Shown: positions 20,729 to 31,529 of the stretch, in pieces
Position numbering within the stretch: the stretch's first letter is position 1
How the letters are laid out: the number at the start of each line of letters is the position of its first letter
Source: Gnetum montanum
Lineage: Eukaryota; Streptophyta; Gnetopsida; Gnetales; Gnetaceae
Reading direction: 5' to 3'
Length of the DNA stretch: 38,395 nt
Assembly (NCBI GenBank): GCA_015680685.1
Contig: MNCI01005581.1
Span: 57,909 to 96,303, forward strand
The notes under the pieces: model-generated
Database searches by the model: none
The model's input: only the letters and a program-made list of their open reading frames with translations
What the model was told of the DNA's origin: nothing
Made by a program: the position numbers and the translations under genes

Positions 20729-20929
20729 GCAATTTTAGTTTTATAATTTTTATGTGTTTTTGATGTTTTTCGAATGTGTAAAGAGACCAAATGAAAATGC
20801 AAAAGCAAAATAAGTGAATGCATAATAAAGAAAATAATGTAATGCACAAGAAACCATGTGAAATGTAGTTATGCAAGTAAAGGCTAATAGGGCATGCAAA
20901 AAAATTAAGGGCAAGTAGGTGCCTAGCAC

Positions 20930-21650
20930 ATGCTACACTAAGGGAGTACCTTAGTCATGTAGTTGCTTCTTAACCTAATGTAGGTTAGGGGGTCCATAGG
21001 GCCTAGGCAGCATAAGGCACTATTCACCATACCCTCATCGTTGATGCTAAAGGGTAGTTCTACCCACAAAGCTTCTTTGGGGAGGGTATCAACCTCTGTT
21101 GGCTCTTTGGATAGGTCTACTGAACAAGGTTGACTCTTGTCCTCCATGAGTAGTGTGTCATCGGGGAACTCTACCTTTGACCCCTGGTCTATGTTAATGT
21201 TTCTGATAGTTGGAGAAACTGAGTTATCACCATGTATGATGACTTTTCCACCTTCGTACAGAAGGTGGATCGCTTGATAAATGGGTGAGAAGACAGCTCA
21301 TAATTGGGCTAGCCAAGGCCTTCCAAAATCAAGTTGAACCCATGCATCACCTGCCTTAAAGGATATTATGACCATTTCCCTCATGAAAACATGTGACCCA
21401 TTAAAGGACTTGAGGCATGTCATCTTTGTGGCCTAGATTTGATTGACCAAACTAAGGTTGTCAATGACTGGGAATGGAATGACATTAGTCACCACCCCAT
21501 CATTAGCATGCACCCTACAAATCTTACATTGCTTATGTGGATGGTTATAAACATTGATGCAGTGGTGACCTAACCCTTTTTAGGGTTGACCTTGATTACC
21601 TATCATGAAATGCTAGAGGTGTTGGACCTGATTCTTGAGGTGAAGAAGAA
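20930..21650 (-). pseudogene. aspartic protease of the giant element
   Basis: The minus-strand frame upstream of 21147 reads 'LKSFNGSHVFMREMVII', then 'WVQLDFGRPWLAQL', then 'FSPIYQAIHLLYEGGKVIIH' and 'GDNS'. This is the second half of a Tat-type retropepsin: 'v.aFdGs.r...G.i.l', 'll.GRPWih.a.avpStlHq..kf...g..v.i.Gd'. The tail 20938-21147 (69 codons) is a polar linker. The catalytic D-T/S-G triad block upstream is not cleanly visible. The enzyme would process Gag-Pol. It ends beside minisatellite C, after which the antisense block begins instead of RT. Confidence 0.75.
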
Positions 21651-22299
21651 AGCATCACAACATGGATGGCTTGTTCATCCATTGAGATGTCCTCTTTGAC
21701 AAGAGTGGAAGCCAACATGCAAACTAGTGCTTTGCAATAAGTAGAGGATTTCATCACCAATTCATACAAGCTTAAGGTTAATTTGTTTTTTTTAAGAGCC
21801 TACTTAACTTGTGCCAATGCATCTAGAAAGTCTTTGCTGCTATCAGTTGCCTTATTAGCCTTCATCTCCTCCATGTGGCCCAAGAGGCAAATCTCTTGGG
21901 GAGGAGATTTGGGCTTGTTTTATTTTGCCTACCTATGAGCCTCAATACTTGGTTGTTGCTCACTTACAGTAGCGAATTTAGCTGATGTGGCCATAAGAAC
22001 AGTATACAAGGGGATAAGCTTAGGTAGACCTAACATCATATGTTCCCTCATCTTTCGATTAGTGAGGCACTTGTTAGGCCTCCTGAGTCACCACATCAAC
22101 TACCTAGTGTTATTTGTAGGATGAGGCCTCGAGGGAGTAGGGCCTGTTGCAATCCCTACCACCAGACTTGACAAAGGGTCTCCACATTATGGCATCCTAA
22201 CTAGAAAGGGTGTATGGGCTACAATTCCCACAACATATTGTGAGGCCCTAACCACAAAGGATATCATGGGCACCCAAGGTGATACTTTGAAATAAAAGA

Positions 22300-24629
22300 A
22301 ATCCTTAGACTGATTGATGCCGAAGAGGCCCAAATGCTGTCAAAGGGCACACAAACCTAAAATGACTCTTGTGCCAGTCCTACATCACCATCAATGTTGA
22401 TGGCATTGATGACATAGCCTACGTCATTTACATTGAGAGGGTCTTTATAAACCTTCATTGATTGATTTTTTGGGTGAACTAGGTTGGTTGAATCAAGAAC
22501 TAGTTGCCCTTGCTTAATCATGCATTGTATGTCATCTTGTAAGGCCATGTAGAAGTCCATGTCATGGCTAGGAAATTAATGATAATGACAGAACCAGTCC
22601 AACAACCTAAAGTGCTTTGCATTTGAAGGCTCATCTATTGTGGCTATTGATGGGTTTTTGAGGAGCTCACAATAGTGATCATGATGCTTGCAAGCATCTT
22701 CAGACATTTTCTTGTACTAGATGCACCCAACATTAAGTAGCTAATCCAAAAGTTTCGATGGTTTGATGGGAAACAGTGTATACTTTGAGTGGTCATTATG
22801 CTCAATGTTTGGCCTTAGGGTAGCTTACTCATGGCTACCAGTAATACAGGTTGGTTGGTCAACACAATGCTAGAGCCAATTGCCTTATTGTTGGCTAGGG
22901 CCTTAGTTGCCTTGGTCATCGACTTGGCATTGTTCAGCTTGGCCCCATTGGCCACCACTACAATGATTATTATTGCCTTTCCCTTCTCCTTGTCTTTCTT
23001 CATGTGGGCATTCTTGTAGGCCACATACGCTAGATCCTTATTGGCTTCCATCACATCCTAAATGCTCTTTGTTTGAGCAAATGCTTGGCTCAAGGAGTGT
23101 GGGACAAGATAGTTCATCTTAAACTTAATGAATTCATTCACTAAACCTTTGAAATGGCTAGTAGATGAGTTTCCATGATAGGCTTATGAATTTCATTAAG
23201 TGTAGTGCTCCATTGTTGGATGAACTTTTAAATAGGCTCTAAGTGCCCCTACTTGATCTGCGTGATTTGATCTAGGATCACCTCAAGCTTCAAGTTGTAC
23301 TTGAAGCAAGTAACAAGTTAGGTAAGTAAATCCTTTAATGAAGATATGGAGGCCCTAGGGAGCACATGGTACCAATCTAGCATCTTGCTGATTAGGAACA
23401 TGGAAAACACATGAATGATCACATGCAATCATGCCTACAACAAAAGGCATTTAGATCAGAAGGTCAATAGATGGGCATGGAGGTCTCCTTCACCACTATA
23501 TTTGGTGAACTATGGAAGTTGGATGCCAAGAGGCAAGGTCAATGATGGGATAACAGGATTAATAGGATCATCTTAGTAGAAGTCCATCACTTGGACAGTA
23601 TTAGAAGAGGTGGCCTTAAGCCATTTGACCTTTTTAGTGAGTTTCTAAATGAGCTGAAATGCTTGATCTAGGCTTAGTGTGGGTGTGGCAGGCTATGTTG
23701 GTTATGTAGCCTGGTGTGCTATTGGTGTGGTCCATGGTCCCACTATGGGTTGTGTAACCACGTAGGACACCTATTGAGTGTACTACTGTAAAGGCTATCA
23801 CATGTGCTATTGTTGTATGTGTTGTGCCCAAGGCATGGAGGTAGTGGTAGTGCCCTACCACGTGGTTGTGGCTTGGTCTATCATAGGATTCCCCACAGAG
23901 ATAGGTGAAATGTACAATGCCTGACTCATGTATGGCTAGGGCATCAACATCGTATAAACGTAGGGCTAGGTTGGCATCATGAATGCTAGCATAGAGGATT
24001 TTACAGACTATGCCAAAACCATGAGAGATGGGATGATAAACAATCTTGCACCTTGATGCATATGCACTTGATGGCTTGCCACAATGGGTGTTGGCCTAGG
24101 TGGTGATAGGGGAGACATTGCTACCTCAAAGAAGGTAGATGGCTAAGATTGCAAAGGAGTGACATTAAAGGTGGGCAACAAGAAAGAGACATAGAAGGGA
24201 TTTTCATTTTTTGAGTAAGCCTCAAATTCCTCTTACCCATCCTGCTATGTCAATTGCTATGTCATGATTTTTTAACCCACTCAATCAGATGAGTTGATCG
24301 AGCATCCATTGAAAGGTCTCGGTGAGGGGGATGAAATTATTAGGGGTAGGGAAGTACTCCCTCCTATTCTGATATACAAGATCATAACCTCACTTTGCAT
24401 CTAACTCTTGGTAGTCTAATGGGATTCCCTACTAGAGTTTTGCACAAAAGAAGTTGTATTTATCTTTTTCAAGCACCATATGTGTGGGAGATTGGTTACA
24501 GAGCCTGAGGGATTACCTTCCCACGAAGATGGATTTCCTAGCTCCAGGAATGTCAATTGTGAATTCCCACTGAATAGGTTGAACAATGACTATGCCTGAG
24601 GTAGAGGTGTAAGGCTCTTCGGGGTTCAT
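22300..24629 (-). pseudogene. gag of the giant element
   Basis: The probable start ATG is at 24629 ('MNPEEPYTSTSG', then 'IQWEFTIDIPGARKSIFVG'), 430 bp after the LTR. The retrotransposon gag domain is at about 23100-23420: 'KMLDWYHVLPRASISSLKDL', 'VILDQITQIK', 'IQQWSTTLNEI', matching 'A..WY..Lp..sI.sw..L...F', 'L..i.Q...Esl..y..Rw'. Near the C-terminus 'FRLLDWFCHYH' and 'DFYMALQDDIQCMIKQGQLV' (22470-22620) fit the Tat Gag ending 'C.yH...GHdT..C..L...I..LI..G.l'. Gag would form the virus-like particle. Several TAG stops and frame shifts break it. A conventional CCHC knuckle is not evident. Confidence 0.8.
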
Positions 24630-25036
24630 GCTACTATGAGAAAATGCAAAAGGCACAATGCTACAAAAGAAATAGCCAAGTATAACGATTGCTAAAAATG
24701 GATAACTATAGAAATCCTAAAGCAATAGCTAAGTCTAAGAATGCTATTAGAAAAAATGTCTAACTCTGATGCTATTCTTGCTGCAGTATAGCTTGCTATG
24801 CTCTCATGCTGAGGTCAAGCTATGCTCTTCCTAGCACACAGAGTTTAGGATCTAAGTGCAAGAAATACACTTTGGCTTCTATCCTATGGGGTTCCAAGGG
24901 AACCAACAACTGGGATCAATCTACACCAACCATATCATAGACAACCACAAGGGTATCACATCTATGCTAGTTTGAAGCTAGTAATGAAGGTGCAAAGATC
25001 AAGTAGACTACCATTGAATGAAAAAGGAAATGGAAA
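24630..25036 (-). other. 5' leader of the giant element
   Basis: About 400 bp between the PBS and the gag start, with no coding frame. Packaging or dimerisation signals would lie here. It shares short words such as 'tatgctctcatgctgagg' with the LTR. Confidence 0.5.
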
Positions 25037-25055
25037 GGTGCTCCTTCTAGCACCA
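25037..25055 (-). promoter_or_regulatory. primer binding site
   Basis: On the minus strand the sequence after the LTR is GTTTTTT then TGGTGCTAGAAGGAGCACC. The leading TGG complements a tRNA CCA end, and the spacing (about 7 bp from the LTR end) is acceptable. I cannot name the tRNA: the site has mutated, and it also forms a GGTGCT/AGCACC hairpin. Confidence 0.6.
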
Positions 25056-25061
25056 AAAAAC

Positions 25062-26794
25062 TATAGTAACTAAAAATGTTAGCTGCTAGAACATTGAGGG
25101 GTTTGTTCATGAACAACTTCTACCTTGCCTCTGTGTGAGGGCCTTTGTTGGAAGATGAAGGTAGAGTACCTTGGATGGTCTTGTCAATTGAATAGGGACT
25201 TTGCCAACTATGATCGAGGTATTGGATGCAACCAAGGGGTGGCATGATTAGCTGAAATTTGAGCACTGATGTTGTGAGATAATGCTAAGCATTCTAACAA
25301 CATTCTCAGTAGTACCGAGGCTAACTAAGCTTGAGCATAGCGGGGTTTCCTGACACAAGAACAACAATGCAAGTGTGCAAAAAATGTGTAAAGTAGTGAA
25401 AAGTGTGAATGTGGTACTAAATGTCAAAGAAAATGCTTAAAATGTAATAAAGCTTGAGAGAAAAAAAGAATGGTACCACCCTAGATGGGGAGCATAGCAA
25501 TTACAAATGAGCTTTGTGGAGGTACACGGTGTACAAACAAGCATAGTAGCAGCATAGCCACAGTCTCTATGATGCTGTGGGATGAATATTAACATCCACT
25601 ATGAGGTCTATGCCCACTAGGTTGGCTACCAAGGTGTCCTACAAGTTCATGATGTGCTATAGTGCTGAGTGGGATGCAAAGGTGTTGCCAAGATGTTAAT
25701 AGGCTCCAGTGTGTGGGGTGCTTAAGGTGCCTTGGGTGCCAAGTGGTACTCTAAAATGCCAACTACTACTTGGGTTCACTAGCCAAATGCTTCAAATGCC
25801 CACCACGAGAAAGAATTACTAACCACTAAGGTGTGGAATGTGGGGGTATTTATAGGCTAGGGTTAGTGTGAAGTGTGGATTGAGTGCCATGTGGCAAAAG
25901 TGTAGGTGGGGCTCTGCTGACCTTGCTACACTCCTACTAGAGTAGCTAATGCTATGCTCTGGTATGCTCCATTGGACCGCTAGAGACTACCAAACCATGG
26001 CTACGCTGCCAAGGTTGTGCTTGCCAAGATTGCAATATACTTGAAAATAGTGCAAAATAGTACAATTTGAAGGCTATGCTTCAGGACTACGCTCTCCCCT
26101 CTCTCGAGTAGGATCAAGTATAGGTACAATTTTGGGACATAGGAGGTTACAAAAAAGAGTGTAATTTGCTGATCTTGCTTGTTGGAGGAGTGCTAGAGTT
26201 GGAATGAAGGCCTATGCTAAGCTCTATAAGCTTTTGGAGGTAATTTCATGTTGCTACACTAGCTATGCTCTGGAGCGTAGCCCAATAGTTGGGCAATTCT
26301 TGCAAAAATTGAAGTCCATTGTTGCTACACTAGTGGGCATAGAAAGATGAGATAGGGCATAGCATTGACACTTAAAAAGATCTAGCAAAAATTGTAGTCC
26401 TCGCTCTTACTATACCAGCTATGCTTGGGAGTGTACTAGAAGGGGTAGCATTAGGAGTTAGATCTACCAAATGCTTCTTCCATCCTGAGTTAGCTTGACA
26501 ACTTCTAGCTTGGCACTAGTGCAAACTAGCCACTAGAGTGTTACTATGCAAGAGAGAATAGTAGGAGGAATGCAAGCATAACAAGATACTTAGAAAAATT
26601 TTCATAGTTGCAGTTTAACACTTACAAAATTTTCCAAATTTGATTCTGTGTTGCATGCTATGCTAGCTATGCTCTAGAGTGTAGCCCCAGAAGTAGGATC
26701 ATGGGTCAAACACTTAGAAAACATTTGCCCTATGTTTTGACACTTATACAAATTTTCCATCAAAGTGATATTTCCCAAATTTGGTGGTGTTTCA
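25062..26794 (-). repeat. 5' LTR of the giant element (1733 bp)
   Basis: Partner of 7019-8746. On the plus strand it ends GGTGGTGTTTCA, identical to the other LTR, and starts TATAGTAACTA, where the other has TGTAGTGACCG, so its terminal TG has decayed to TA. It is the promoter-bearing LTR for the minus-strand element. It contains palindromes at 26262-26281 and 26666-26685. Confidence 0.9.
25847..25854 (-). promoter_or_regulatory. TATA box of the giant element's promoter
   Basis: The reverse complement reads GCCTATAAATACCCCC. It lies about 790 bp before the end of the LTR on the minus strand, and is conserved in the other LTR (7800-7807). Transcription of gag-pol would start about 30 bp to the left. 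Confidence 0.65.
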
Positions 26795-26799
26795 GACAT
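26795..26799. repeat. target site duplication GACAT (right)
   Basis: Exact copy of 7014-7018, immediately after the terminal CA of the LTR. Confidence 0.9.
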
Positions 26800-27275
26800 A
26801 TTAAAGGAAAGACTACCAAGTTTTATCTAAATGACTTTCAATCCTATTTAAATCACCTCTAATAATCCAAGGAAATTTAGGCATAAATAGAAGATATTTC
26901 CAAACCTCTAATTAATCTTTTGAATTATTAGAAGCATAAATATTATAGAGTCCAAAGTCACCTTTTTCACTATCAAAAATAATCCAAATAACTCTTTCAA
27001 GATTATTAAACCAGAATTTAAAATTTTACTAGTCAAGTTTTTATTAACAAGAATAGCAATATCTCCTTTATTAAATTTATGAGCATTAAAAAAATAATGT
27101 AATTTCTTAAAATGCATTGACCAACAAAAGTACTATTGTGAGATGAAATCTTAATTTCTTCCAAGAAAAGAAAATATAGAGATAATTGCTAGTTTGAAAG
27201 ATGCTCTCTAGCAATATTTAATCAAGACCTATTAAAATGATCCCAAATATTCCATGATAAAATGAGCATTAAGAT
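26795..27275 (-). pseudogene. L1-type LINE, 5' part: APE endonuclease start of ORF2
   Basis: Read on the minus strand from about 27266, 'LILSWNIWDHFNRS' matches the opening of plant L1 ORF2 ('m.ilSWNiRGl....r'). Next comes 'FLEEIKIS', the LQETK block with its catalytic Glu, and at 26908-27117 'FNKGDIAILVNKNL' and 'ILKELFGLFLIVKK', matching 'GGvaiLv.k......d..gR.i.v.v'. This endonuclease nicks target DNA for target-primed reverse transcription. The frame runs into the GACAT duplication at 26795 and resumes at 7018. The LTR of the next element begins about 20 bp upstream of the ORF2 start, so the LINE's ORF1 is missing here. Confidence 0.7.
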
Positions 27276-27292
27276 GTGGGGAAGAATACCCT

Positions 27293-27809
27293 TGATGAAT
27301 CGTATCTTTCCTAGCTCTAATATCGGATATCCAATATTGGAGCCCTGATATCGGGTACATAATATCAGGTTCCAAGATGTGATGTTGAATATCCAATATA
27401 GTGGGGTATGTGCCAACCTATAAATATAGTGCTTGGGCACATGGTTTCCATATACTTTTTGTCATAGCATAGCAGAGATCTTGCAGTTTCTTTTCTTCAA
27501 AGTTAGAATATTTTCCAAAGTGCCCATAGTAGGAGTCATTAAGTATATGGATCTTTATTTGAGCACTATTCTACCTGAGCACAATAGTATGTGCAACAAT
27601 AAAGATGAGCTTTCTAAGCAAACCTTACAACACCTTGGCTAGCTTAAATATTTTATTTATTCTTTTAATGTTTAATGCAATTTCCTTTAATGCTCCCAAG
27701 TAATTAAGCTAAAGTAAGCTAGTTTGATTAACTAGAAATCAATTAAGCACATAAGTACGACCTCTTTGAGCATTTGTATGAGTCTTGGTAATCCCATCAA
27801 CACTTAACA
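27293..27809 (+). repeat. 5' LTR of the Athila-like element
   Basis: It begins TGATGAATCGTATC and ends CACTTAACA, so TG...CA ends. It matches 36194-36706 throughout, including 'tttccaaagtgc', 'gctcccaagtaattaag' and 'actagaaatcaattaagcac'. The AT-rich 'atatcggatatccaatat' words near its start form short inverted repeats. Confidence 0.85.
27419..27426 (+). promoter_or_regulatory. TATA box of the Athila-like element
   Basis: TATAAATA in the context CAACCTATAAATATAG, conserved in the 3' LTR at 36320-36327. It lies about 125 bp into the LTR. Confidence 0.65.
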
Positions 27810-27811
27810 TT

Positions 27812-27830
27812 TGGTAACCCAACAACATTA
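27812..27830 (+). promoter_or_regulatory. possible primer binding site
   Basis: TGGTAACCCAACAACATTA follows the LTR after two bases (TT). It begins TGG, as a tRNA-complementary site should. The tRNA cannot be named. The word TTTGGTAACC also follows the 3' LTR, which makes the boundary uncertain. Confidence 0.35.
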
Positions 27831-28080
27831 TACGTGTTCAAGATGTGCATAGAAAGTGGGACTGGATACTTATGTTAAGATAGTTAGTTATTGATCAGCA
27901 ACTAGATTAGTTAAACTGATTTATAAATTGAGTTTCAACCTACTATTAATCATAGATAAATAAAATATAAAATAATAAAAATCATGTGCCTTAATTACAC
28001 TTCACCATATAATTAACCTCCACAAGTGTAGTTGAGAAGACAATGATTATCATGATTAGATTTCACATCCTAAAACTTGT

Positions 28081-28081
28081 N
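28081..28081. other. ambiguous base N
   Basis: A single N in the assembly, within the leader/gag region of the Athila-like element. Confidence 0.99.
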
Positions 28082-28439
28082 TCACAGAAGTGATTCTCCA
28101 CCCAAGTCTAACAGAGTAAATCAATAGGTGCCTCCACAATACCAAATGGTATATGCTCATCCTAATAAGTATGTACCCAATTTCACCTTCATCCTACAAT
28201 AGGATGAATTACTGTGGTGGTGAAACATGGAGGACAACATTGTGTTACCACCTGATCGATTTGCTCTTGCAATTCTGTAACAAAATCTTATGCAATTGGG
28301 CCTCCAAGGACTTCATGCTAAGTATGTTATGCAAGATAGTGATGCCAAGGATTATAATCCCACTAAGGTACAACGTCTAAGGGATTGACAACTACAGCAA
28401 TGCTACGAATTTGCAAAGGGAAAGTGGTTCAATGATTTC

Positions 28440-29950
28440 CCATACCTAACATAAAAAAAGAATGTGGAGAACACTTATATGAGGGTTTTCCATTTGATGA
28501 AACTTCTCTCTTTAACTTTAGTGAAGGAGATCAAAACAAGAACCTACAATCCACAATCCATAATCCTAGTTCTAGCAAGAATGGATCCAATGACAAAGGG
28601 GGATCCAAGGAGGAGAGTCATGGTAGGGATGTGAACAAGAAACAAGATCATGGCCACGACCATTGAAGAAGGGGTGATAGACATCATGATGATGCTAATT
28701 TCCCTTCCTCTTTACCTTCATCATCATCTTTCTCTTCTAGATCTCAACACAATCGTAGGAGATGCAATCATGATGGAGGCAACCGACAGGACCAAGATGA
28801 TCATAGGGACTATCGACCAAGTCAAGACCCAAGGTGTAGGCATTTAAGAGAGACCCATCACCATTAACAAAGGGGTAGTAGAGGGAATCATAGGCACTAG
28901 AATCATGGCCCCAATGAGCCTTGGATTACTACCCAAAGCATGCTAAACATTATAGAGGTAGTAATAATTCCTACAAGGCACATTAAGGATAGTCAGATCA
29001 AGAGGCTAGACATGAACAATATCTCTAAGTTCAAAGGGGGATATAACTCAAACCTATAGAACCATCTTCAAGCTTTCCATGATGTGTGTGACTTGCAAAA
29101 TATACAAAATGACTAGAAAAAGCTTAAGTTATTTCCAAGGACACTCATTAAAGAAGTAAAAAGCTAGTACTAATCCTTAGAACCAAAATCCATCAAACAA
29201 TGGAGTACAATGCTTAAACTGTTCAACAACAAGTATCAAACATACTCCTAAGTGTTCAACTTACGAAGGCAAATCCAAAGATGGAAACAAGGGACACATA
29301 AACCCTTGGATGCCACCATGGGTTAATACTATTCCTTATTACATAGATGTTCTTGCCATGGCTATTCTCAATAGGAACAACTCTGCCCCATCATAGATGG
29401 GCTCTAATCAGAAACAAGAAGAACTCTTGGAGTCTATGACCAAGGACAATTATTATAATTAAGAGCCCATTAGATCCAACGACTAATTGAGTAGGTAGCA
29501 AAAAAAGAACAAGAGTTGAGGAAATGAGAAAGTGTAGAAGAATACAACAATGATCCTTCCATTCACAAGAAGAAGGTTTGATTTTGTGACAGTGAGGAGA
29601 AATCATCACTTAATGAGATGGTGAACTAGAACATCTTGCCGATTAAAAATGCATCTCTAAAATTTTGACTAAGGTAGATTAGTTATGGAACTCTATGGAT
29701 AGCTAATTTTAAGTTATGCTAAAAATTGTTGAAGAGTCCAAAGAACAAGGTAGTAATCATGATCGTAGGAGGTGAAAAAAAACTAAATGTGCCAATCAAA
29801 GAGGTAAGGGCAAGATTGCTATAGTAGAGGAAGCTACGGAAACCAAATCAGATGATGATGATGGATGTGACATCTACCAATATGAACATCCTAAAGTATG
29901 TTGCCCCATCATTTCACACTTATAAGAATTTGGGATGTATGCTCTAAATC
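28440..29950 (+). pseudogene. gag of the Athila-like element
   Basis: An N-terminal polar part is readable from about 28460 ('GFPFDETSLFNFSEGDQNKN') and is followed by a Ser/Arg/His/Asp-rich low-complexity tract (about 28580-28860). The gag domain is at about 29010-29250: 'ISKFKGGYNSNL', 'NHLQAFHDVCDLQNIQND', 'KLKLFPRTLI', 'SIKQWSTMLKLFNNKY'. It matches 'p.F.G..dP..Hl..F...c....~~e..klrlF..sL...A..wy..l...SI.~w..l...F...y'. A possible zinc-knuckle-like remnant lies near 29868 ('CDIYQYEHPKVCC'). Gag would assemble the particle and bind RNA. Several stops and frame changes break it. Confidence 0.7.
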
Positions 29951-30640
29951 TACGACTAGCAAGAAGGCAAACACCCAGAAAATTACCTTATCCTCAAGGC
30001 AATCCCAGGTAGTTCCATTGGCAATAATAGTATTATCCAAGTGAAACTTCACCACAACCATACAAGCAATATCAATAGTGGGAGTAACCACAGTCATGGA
30101 TTCTACCACTGCCAAGGTAGAAATACTATTACAGATAACCTAATCCATATGGATATTACATTCAACAACCTCTATCTCCACATGACTCTTCCAGTCACGT
30201 TTCTACTTTCCAACATTACTACTACCCTCTCAAATATTATTAAACTCATTCTCCACATTCAAGGAGGGATACCACTTTTTATCCTTATCCTCCTCCTGTT
30301 CCTACACTTATTTCTCCATCCTCAACATAGCTACTACCTGCTCCATTTATGCAAGGTGAACTTCTAGCCCAACCATAGTAACGTAACACTACCAAGGCCA
30401 TTAATCTACAATTGGTTCATCAATTGAGTGGTTCAAATAATAGATAAAAAAGACCTTTTTTTCAACCCAATAGTCTACCAGGACCCTCACATACACATGT
30501 GATTGGCAACCCTGCTTCTCTAGCTTTCTCTATATCTAATTTTTTCAAGTCCCCTTCAAACCAAATATTTCCTAGGATCCATACTATTATGCTTAGTCAT
30601 GTTGTATCTGATTTGATCTATGTTAGGAACCTTCCCAAGA
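29950..30640 (+). other. linker between gag and protease
   Basis: One frame is rich in Tyr, Pro, Ser and His, as in disordered Gag-Pol linkers. The 108-codon Leu/Ile/His frame at 30041-30367 is a shifted reading of the same DNA and not a membrane protein. Confidence 0.45.
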
Positions 30641-31038
30641 AATTAGTTGATCTTAGGAGTCCTCTTATTTATTTATAAACTGCTAGAAATAAATCATGTA
30701 AAGCTCTTCTTAACTTAGGTTCTAGTGTGAAGTTGATTTCTCATGAGATGTATACTACCTAGAACTTGCCACGCCTTAAGAAGAGCAATATCTATTTGGA
30801 ATTGGTAGACTAGTCCATTACTATTCCATTGGAACTAGTGAAAGACATTGTGACCATTGTCTTTGGGTGGTCTTACCCTATTGATTTCCTAGTAATCAAG
30901 GTTGAGAACTGTAAAGGGTATTTTCCAATAATCATGGGAAGGGCATGGCTAAGCACTATTAATGCAAGAATGGGAATCAAAGATATTTCCCTAGATATAT
31001 CTAAGGAAAATGCATTCGAAAAGATAGAGAAGAAGTGA
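30640..31038 (+). pseudogene. aspartic protease of the Athila-like element
   Basis: The frame reads 'CKALLNLGSSVKLISHEMYT', then 'ITIPLELVKDIVTIVFGWSY' and 'PIDFLVIKVE', then 'FPIIMGRAWLSTINARMGI' (clean from 30829). This is the retropepsin order 'aLlDlGaSvnlmp..vy', 'P.GiveDvlVkV..f..PvDFvVl', 'piILGRpfLat..A.idv'. The catalytic Asp of DLG is Asn here, so the enzyme is dead even apart from the stops. It would have cut Gag-Pol. Confidence 0.8.
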
Positions 31039-31529
31039 GTTCCACACATTGCATATAGTGATATAGGATGCAATTGCGTGTAGAAATTCTAGTCCATTAA
31101 ACAAGCATCCATTTCTGCATGTAGGCAGTGTGCACCTAAACTAGATATTTAAAGGTGTCAGTATGCAGTAGCCACAAAACAAGAGGCCACCTAGTGGCTA
31201 ATTGCTAATTCTGAAAGCAACACACTTTGCATGAAACATATTAAGATCTTGGCATGTGCTTATGTTGTAGGCATGAATAAATTAAAGCAAGTTCATCACC
31301 AACTCTCTAATAATGCAAATGATGATACCTATTGGAAAGAGTTATAAATTTCTAAGAATTTTAAACAAGAGCTCCTTAAGTTAAAAAATCTACCTTCTAG
31401 TATGGAATATGCATTCTTGAAAAATGGGAAGCCAATAATAACCAATGCAAATCTTCCTCCTAAATAAAAATACATGCTGTTAAATGTGGTTGAAAATGGT
31501 TAATAGCCTTTGCTTGGTCATATTTTAAA

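Larger units (their letters stand above)
7019..26794 (-). mobile_element. giant Tat-like Ty3/gypsy LTR retrotransposon (~19.8 kb)
   Basis: Two long direct repeats (7019-8746 and 25062-26794) bound a 16.3-kb interior and are flanked by an identical GACAT duplication. Polarity is minus: TATA box, gag, protease, RT, RNase H and integrase all read leftward, a PBS-like TGG sequence follows the right LTR and a purine tract precedes the left one. RT-RNaseH-INT order makes it Ty3/gypsy. A second RNase H between the first RNase H and the integrase, and 'GRPW'/'HQ' protease motifs, point to the Tat/Ogre group. Its size and the ~6-kb opposite-strand block between protease and RT are unusual. LTRs look roughly 85-89% identical in stretches I compared by eye, mostly transitions, so the insertion is old. 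Confidence 0.9.

Noticed and set aside
20631-20876. Two Lys-rich minus-strand ORFs
   Set aside because: They are translations of the T-rich tract at 20661-20728.
22831-23019. 62-codon plus-strand hydrophobic ORF
   Set aside because: It is the reverse strand of the Ala/Lys-rich gag region at 22815-23054.
30041-30367. 108-codon ORF with hydrophobic C-terminus as a membrane protein
   Set aside because: It is a shifted frame of the Tyr/Pro-rich Gag-Pol linker of the Athila-like element.
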